NCBI GenBank assembly: GCA_016839665.1
Contig: JAEOTU010000198.1
Span: forward strand, 1 to 10,790
Length of the DNA stretch: 10,790 nucleotides
Origin: Candidatus Hodarchaeota archaeon
Lineage (GTDB): Archaea; Asgardarchaeota; Heimdallarchaeia; Hodarchaeales; Hodarchaeaceae
Direction of reading: 5' to 3'
The notes under the pieces: model-generated
Seen by the model: the letters and a program-made list of their open reading frames with translations, nothing else
Told to the model about the DNA's origin: nothing
Databases searched by the model: none
Position numbers and translations under genes: made by a program
In this document: positions 8,601-10,790 of the stretch, piece after piece
Layout of the letters: every line of letters begins with the position of its first letter
Numbering within the stretch: position 1 is the first letter of the stretch

Positions 8601-10790
8601 GCCATCACCCACCCCTCCAGTACTATCATTTGCAGTAGTGCCTGTGTCATCAAGATGATACCAAGCAATGGTTCCATTTCGGACAGGATAAGGCCCTACA
8701 GCCAAATAATCTGCTTGAATTTCACTTTGGTTTAAAGTTACGTTAAGGATCCGTACTTCATCTAGGATTCCATCAAACGCTTGAATCGTTTGAAAACCTC
8801 CTCCAACAGTATCCTGATCTTGTCCCAGTACGAGGCTTCCTCCTGTACCCAAATTTTTGCCCTTACTTAAATTTCCAGTATATCTAAGAACTCCATCTTT
8901 CCAGAGTGTTGTTTCTCCATCGGAACTCCGCCAAGTAACTACTAAATGAGTCCACACGTTTTCACTGAGTGAACAGCCAGTAGTTACAAGACTGGCATTT
9001 CTATAAATTTCTAACTGATCAGTGTCATATCTATACATGAGAAAAAAATCATTTTCAGAACCAGAAATCGCATAAGAAACCAAACCAAACCGTTTGTTAT
9101 TATTGCGACTCTTCATCCATAATTCGACTGTGATTGCATCGGTGGCAAAAGTACTTACGGGGTTGGTAATCATATAACTGCTTGTCGTGCCAATTAGACT
9201 TAACCCCTCTTTAACCTGTACACCGCCTACCCAGTCTCCTCCCACAGCTGTGCCATCACCCACCCCTCCCGCACTATCAGCTACCGTAGCGCCCGTGTCA
9301 TCAAGATGATACCAAGCAATAGTCCCCGTGCGAATAGGATATGGCCCTCTTGCATAATAATCCTCTTGGATATCACTTGGGTTAAGAACTGAATTCAGGA
9401 TCCGTACTTCATCGAGGGTTCCATTAAACTCTTGACCCGGGCCAAAACCGCCTCCAACAGAATCCTGTTCTTGTCCTAGTACGAGACTTCCGTTTGTAGC
9501 TAGTGTTCCCCCTTGGTATAAGGCGCCAGAAAATTCCAAGACTCCATTCACCCATAAGGAGGTATTTCCATCCGAACTTTGCCATGTGACAACTAAATGT
9601 GTCCATTCCTCCGTGGGAATCGCGACACTCGTGATCGCTCTGATATTCCCTACATAAATGTCCAGATAACCACTGGCGGTATACCATCCCAACAGGAAGG
9701 CATTGTCAGTAATATAGGTTGCGTACGAAACTATAAATCCCTTCGTCGTGTCATTGGGTTTCACCCATAATTCCACAGTGAGCTCAGTGGTTGCAAAAGT
9801 TTTTACGGGGTTGGTAATCATATAACTGCTTGTGGTGCCCTTTAAACCCAACCCACCATCACTTACTGGAGGTCCATCAAGTGGATAGACTATATCGACA
9901 AAGCCATCAGAATCTACATCAGGTACGACATGATCATTCCAGTGGTTATATTCGAAGACATTATTTGTCCCGTTGTCATAGGCTTGAGTTCCACTCTTGT
10001 TGTTATACAGAAATGTGTTCCAGGTCACTTCGTTATCTGTGCAATTAGGGTTGAATTCTATCCCATAACCTGTGCAGTTGACAATCGTATTACGAGTGAT
10101 GGGAACTCCCCAATTTTTGTGAATACCGGGAGATAATAGGATCCCTTGTTCCTTGCTATTTAAAATGGTATTATTAGATATGATAGCCCCGCGCCAATAA
10201 CCAGTATTTATTAACTGAATACTTGCCAGAGAAGTGTTTGAAATGATATTTCCTACGATTTCAAGATCTTGAGTAAACCACGATATAAGCACACCATTCC
10301 CCCCTATATTGGAGAGGGTGTTGTTTATTACATAACCTCGGTTGCAATCCCGAGCTAAATAGATTCCATGAGAAGCAATATCTGTAATGGTATTGCGGTA
10401 AATTTGTGTGGGAAATGAGGCCAAATCAACAGCAATCCCCGCTGCACAATTTTGGATTTCATTATCGAGTATGTTAATATTATCTGAATCATAATAGATA
10501 AAAATCGCGTAATTGGAAGTGTTGCTTATTTGATTGTTCTCAATAGTATTGTTGTGGGAATCCTCCAATAAGTAACAACTCCTATAATTATTTCTTAGGT
10601 TATTGTGTGAAATTGTCCCCAATGTACTATTTTTCAAGTAAATACCTGTATGAGTCCCACTGATCCCATCCAAGAGGCAATCCTGGATCACAAAATAGGC
10701 AGTAGTATTCTCAATGTGGATCAAAGGTTCCGAGGAGCTCGTGATATTATATCCCGTAATCTGGTATGGGTTACCAGAAGTTCCAGCTCC
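5664..10790 (-). CDS. Giant surface protein: beta-helix, LamG, LamG, beta-helix, six Ig-like repeats, PGF-type anchor (5' end outside window)
   Basis: The frame is open through the right edge, so start and signal peptide lie outside; a TTG at 10724 is internal, because the 22 codons before it continue the domain (G-N-P-Y-Q-I-T-G-Y). Counting from the codon at 10790, 1708 residues are visible. Residues 1-305 are a right-handed parallel beta-helix (NosD/Beta_helix type; repeated G-I-x-L and N-N-T-I ladders) ending in a D-x-D-x-D-G-type calcium-like loop. Residues 312-522 and 528-740 are two LamG-like domains (Laminin_G_3 type: ELW.K, WTHLVVTW, LDEVRILN). Residues 750-1084 are a second beta-helix preceded by its N-terminal cap. 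Residues 1089-1667 are six Ig-like repeats. Residues 1670-1708 are the anchor, starting R-S-P-G-F. Beta-helix and LamG modules commonly bind carbohydrates or proteins; adhesion is inferred. No polysaccharide-lyase or hydrolase catalytic set was recognised. The gene is upstream of, and coupled to, the 1701-aa gene. Both have many N-x-S/T sequons. Confidence 0.94.
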   Translation of the reverse strand, partial: GAGTSGNPYQITGYNITSSSEPLIHIENTTAYFVIQDCLLDGISGTHTGIYLKNSTLGTISHNNLRNNYRSCYLLEDSHNNTIENNQISNTSNYAIFIYYDSDNINILDNEIQNCAAGIAVDLASFPTQIYRNTITDIASHGIYLARDCNRGYVINNTLSNIGGNGVLISWFTQDLEIVGNIISNTSLASIQLINTGYWRGAIISNNTILNSKEQGILLSPGIHKNWGVPITRNTIVNCTGYGIEFNPNCTDNEVTWNTFLYNNKSGTQAYDNGTNNVFEYNHWNDHVVPDVDSDGFVDIVYPLDGPPVSDGGLGLKGTTSSYMITNPVKTFATTELTVELWVKPNDTTKGFIVSYATYITDNAFLLGWYTASGYLDIYVGNIRAITSVAIPTEEWTHLVVTWQSSDGNTSLWVNGVLEFSGALYQGGTLATNGSLVLGQEQDSVGGGFGPGQEFNGTLDEVRILNSVLNPSDIQEDYYARGPYPIRTGTIAWYHLDDTGATVADSAGGVGDGTAVGGDWVGGVQVKEGLSLIGTTSSYMITNPVSTFATDAITVELWMKSRNNNKRFGLVSYAISGSENDFFLMYRYDTDQLEIYRNASLVTTGCSLSENVWTHLVVTWRSSDGETTLWKDGVLRYTGNLSKGKNLGTGGSLVLGQDQDTVGGGFQTIQAFDGILDEVRILNVTLNQSEIQADYLAVGPYPVRNGTIAWYHLDDTGTTANDSTGGVGDGIVVGGNWVNDTDIYKFDPHPRIAPIWINENSDFADFALSGDGTINAPYLIAGYQFTSNKSILISIYNTTAYFVIQDCYLDGISGTHAGIYLENSTLGTISRNNLRNNYRSCYLSSDSHNNTIENNQISNTSNYAIFIYYDSDNTNILDNEIQNCAAGIAVDLASFPTYIYRNTITDIASNGISLTRDCNRGYVINNTLSNIGGYGVEVWWFTQDLEIVGNIISNTSLASIRLLNTGYWRGAIISNNTIFNSSQQGILLSPGIHKNWGVLITRNTIVNCTGYGIEFNPNCTDNEVTWNTFRQNNESGAQAYDNGTNNVFSYNYWNEWTTPDIDADGFIDNPYVIAGSTSNTDPLPRAEITPRSSSIVINGPKNFAMMYGETGYSLTWTVTVTYHDSYTVYRNGTIFTLGSRSFGNWTDTILVSLDGIATGLHNFTLLILDCYDLTGTHTVWVTVKEPDIAPPTINSPSDLSFEEGSIGYSIIWTGSDDHPWRAIILLNSTPVYNESWTGENITAHLDPIDRYPQALTAGVHNFTCVLYDWEGRWTSDSVLVTIGSHVPDVIPPTITAPAPLEYVEGTIGNYLTWNASDDHPKAYQWFANETKIGYYPWRGGVFNISIDNFLVGTWNISLIVIDLSGNNASASTIVTVLPIPPDVTPPVLSSPVDMEIYGNSTRSIVWTVSDDYPDKYVIYKNSSTVGKQGYWMTGIIQYSLTSELAGTWEFNLTVWDESGNWNSDIVIVTVLLGIESESTVPVIAQIPDVNIEFGSTGNFAAFRVFDEHPGSVEVFLDDTRIFQLPWLDPDQKVIVSLDGLAIGTYNFTLVARDVFGNSASRSITVQVTGDSNPPVLSSPDSISVPSTENATIIWTTSDENLAYYEIFLVPVNGTVKQLQTELLTGMTSETIRFTITGFSEGEYTIRLIVYDIAGHRTVDDVFVIVGPSVIQRSPGFEFVILLSILLICAISRRAGRKREQDQLRRNNL
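5667..5777 (-). other. C-terminal PGF-type sorting signal
   Basis: The last 37 residues begin S-P-G-F-E-F, continue with a hydrophobic helix of about 15 residues and end in an Arg/Lys-rich tail. This matches the PGF-CTERM layout recognised by archaeosortase A in other archaea. The final residues are encoded by the Shine-Dalgarno sequence of the next gene, so the length of the basic tail may partly reflect that overlap. Confidence 0.68.
5668..5681 (-). promoter_or_regulatory. Strong Shine-Dalgarno (AGGAGG) inside the upstream gene's last codons
   Basis: The minus strand has AGGAGG at 5681-5676, then 8 nt, then ATG at 5667-5665. The motif lies inside the coding end of the upstream gene, where it encodes the Arg-Arg of its C-terminal tail, and that gene's TGA (5666-5664) overlaps the ATG as ATGA. 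This is the standard arrangement for translational coupling and fixes the start of the 1701-aa protein. Confidence 0.9.
5790..7526 (-). repeat. Array of six Ig-like repeats (upstream surface protein)
   Basis: There are six protein-level repeats of about 90-100 residues (visible residues about 1089-1185, 1186-1284, 1285-1379, 1380-1470, 1471-1569 and 1570-1667). Most share P-P-x-(I/L)-x-(S/A)-P, then Y-x-x-G-x-x-G or similar, (I/L)-x-W-x-x-(S/T)-D-(D/E), then (K/Y)-Y-x-(I/V)-(Y/F), a G-(T/L)-x-(N/E)-(F/I) strand and a closing D-x-x-G strand. They are the same family as the repeats of the downstream protein, so the two genes share a common stalk module. Confidence 0.82.
7626..8402 (-). repeat. 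Beta-helix duplication, copy 2 (inner)
   Basis: This is a direct repeat of 9933-10709 at a constant offset of 2307 bp with no indel. Reading the two side by side I count about 74 mismatches in 777 bp (about 90% identical) and about 28 replacements in 259 residues (about 89%). The longest exact match is 75 bp (7720-7794 with 10027-10101). Identity falls off sharply at both ends. It encodes about ten beta-helix coils of 22-27 residues. Confidence 0.95.
8573..9854 (-). repeat. Tandem LamG-like domain duplication
   Basis: There are two adjacent copies, offset 648 bp (651 bp after a one-codon indel). Protein identity is about 60% overall: high at the start (G-T-T-S-S-Y-M-I-T-N-P-V in both) and in the second half (about 69% by my count), and low in the section between VELW and WTHLVV. 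Both end with a linker containing G-T-I-A-W-Y-H-L-D-D-T-G. This duplication is clearly older, or less homogenised, than that of the flanking beta-helices. Confidence 0.92.
9933..10709 (-). repeat. Beta-helix duplication, copy 1 (outer, N-terminal side)
   Basis: This is the partner of 7626-8402, in the same orientation and the same reading frame. The sequence 5' of it (10710-10790) still encodes the same fold (G-N-P-Y-Q-I-T-G-Y against A-P-Y-L-I-A-G-Y) but is strongly diverged, so the high-identity block starts abruptly inside the domain. Confidence 0.95.

Noticed and set aside
7626..10709. Mobile element or CRISPR origin for the long direct repeats
   Set aside because: The repeats are in frame within one gene, with no inverted ends, transposase or regularly spaced short repeats. 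They are domain duplications.
10722..10724. TTG as the start of the upstream surface protein
   Set aside because: The 22 codons before it stay open and encode the expected N-terminal cap of the beta-helix (G-N-P-Y-Q-I-T-G-Y), matching the equivalent cap of the second copy. The true start is beyond 10790.

Overview
The window looks like a piece of an archaeal genome, most likely an Asgard-type archaeon (Loki-/Thor-/Heimdall-like; inference). Four things point that way. The proteins carry long runs of Ig-like repeats with the pattern P-P ... W-x-x-x-D-x-x-P-x-x-Y-x-(I/V)-Y-x-N-(G/x). They carry NosD/NPYxIxGY-type right-handed beta-helices. Both end in archaeosortase-type signals (Ser-Pro-Gly-aromatic, then a hydrophobic helix, then a basic tail). 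N-x-S/T sequons are very dense, and the transcript appears to end on T-tracts. No ribosomal or other marker gene is present to settle the lineage.

Layout, all on the minus strand, so transcription runs from right to left. From 10790 to 5664 lies the 3' part (1708 codons) of a giant secreted protein whose start is outside the window. It is built as beta-helix, LamG, LamG, beta-helix, six Ig-like repeats, PGF-type anchor. Its TGA stop overlaps the ATG of the next gene (ATGA), and a perfect AGGAGG lies 8 nt upstream of that ATG. The second gene (5667-562, 1701 aa) has a signal peptide, a large unassigned N-terminal region with a striking aromatic/charged patch, three NEW3/CARDB-like beta-sandwich repeats, about seven Ig-like repeats of the same family, and a PGW-type anchor. 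After its stop come a short hairpin and T-tracts, a probable operon terminator.

From about 405 to the left edge the sequence is visibly more AT-rich. It holds an open frame, cut off at position 1, for a small protein resembling RelE/BECR-fold nuclease-like (toxin-like) families. That frame has no ATG, GTG or TTG before its conserved core.

The two large genes probably form a translationally coupled operon for two co-anchored cell-surface proteins. The first displays carbohydrate- or protein-binding modules (beta-helices and LamG domains) and the second displays the novel N-terminal region, both on Ig-like stalks. The most interesting signal is a 777-bp in-gene duplication of the beta-helix, about 90% identical in DNA, whose amino-acid replacements concentrate on one exposed face of the helix. 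It brackets an older tandem LamG duplication.
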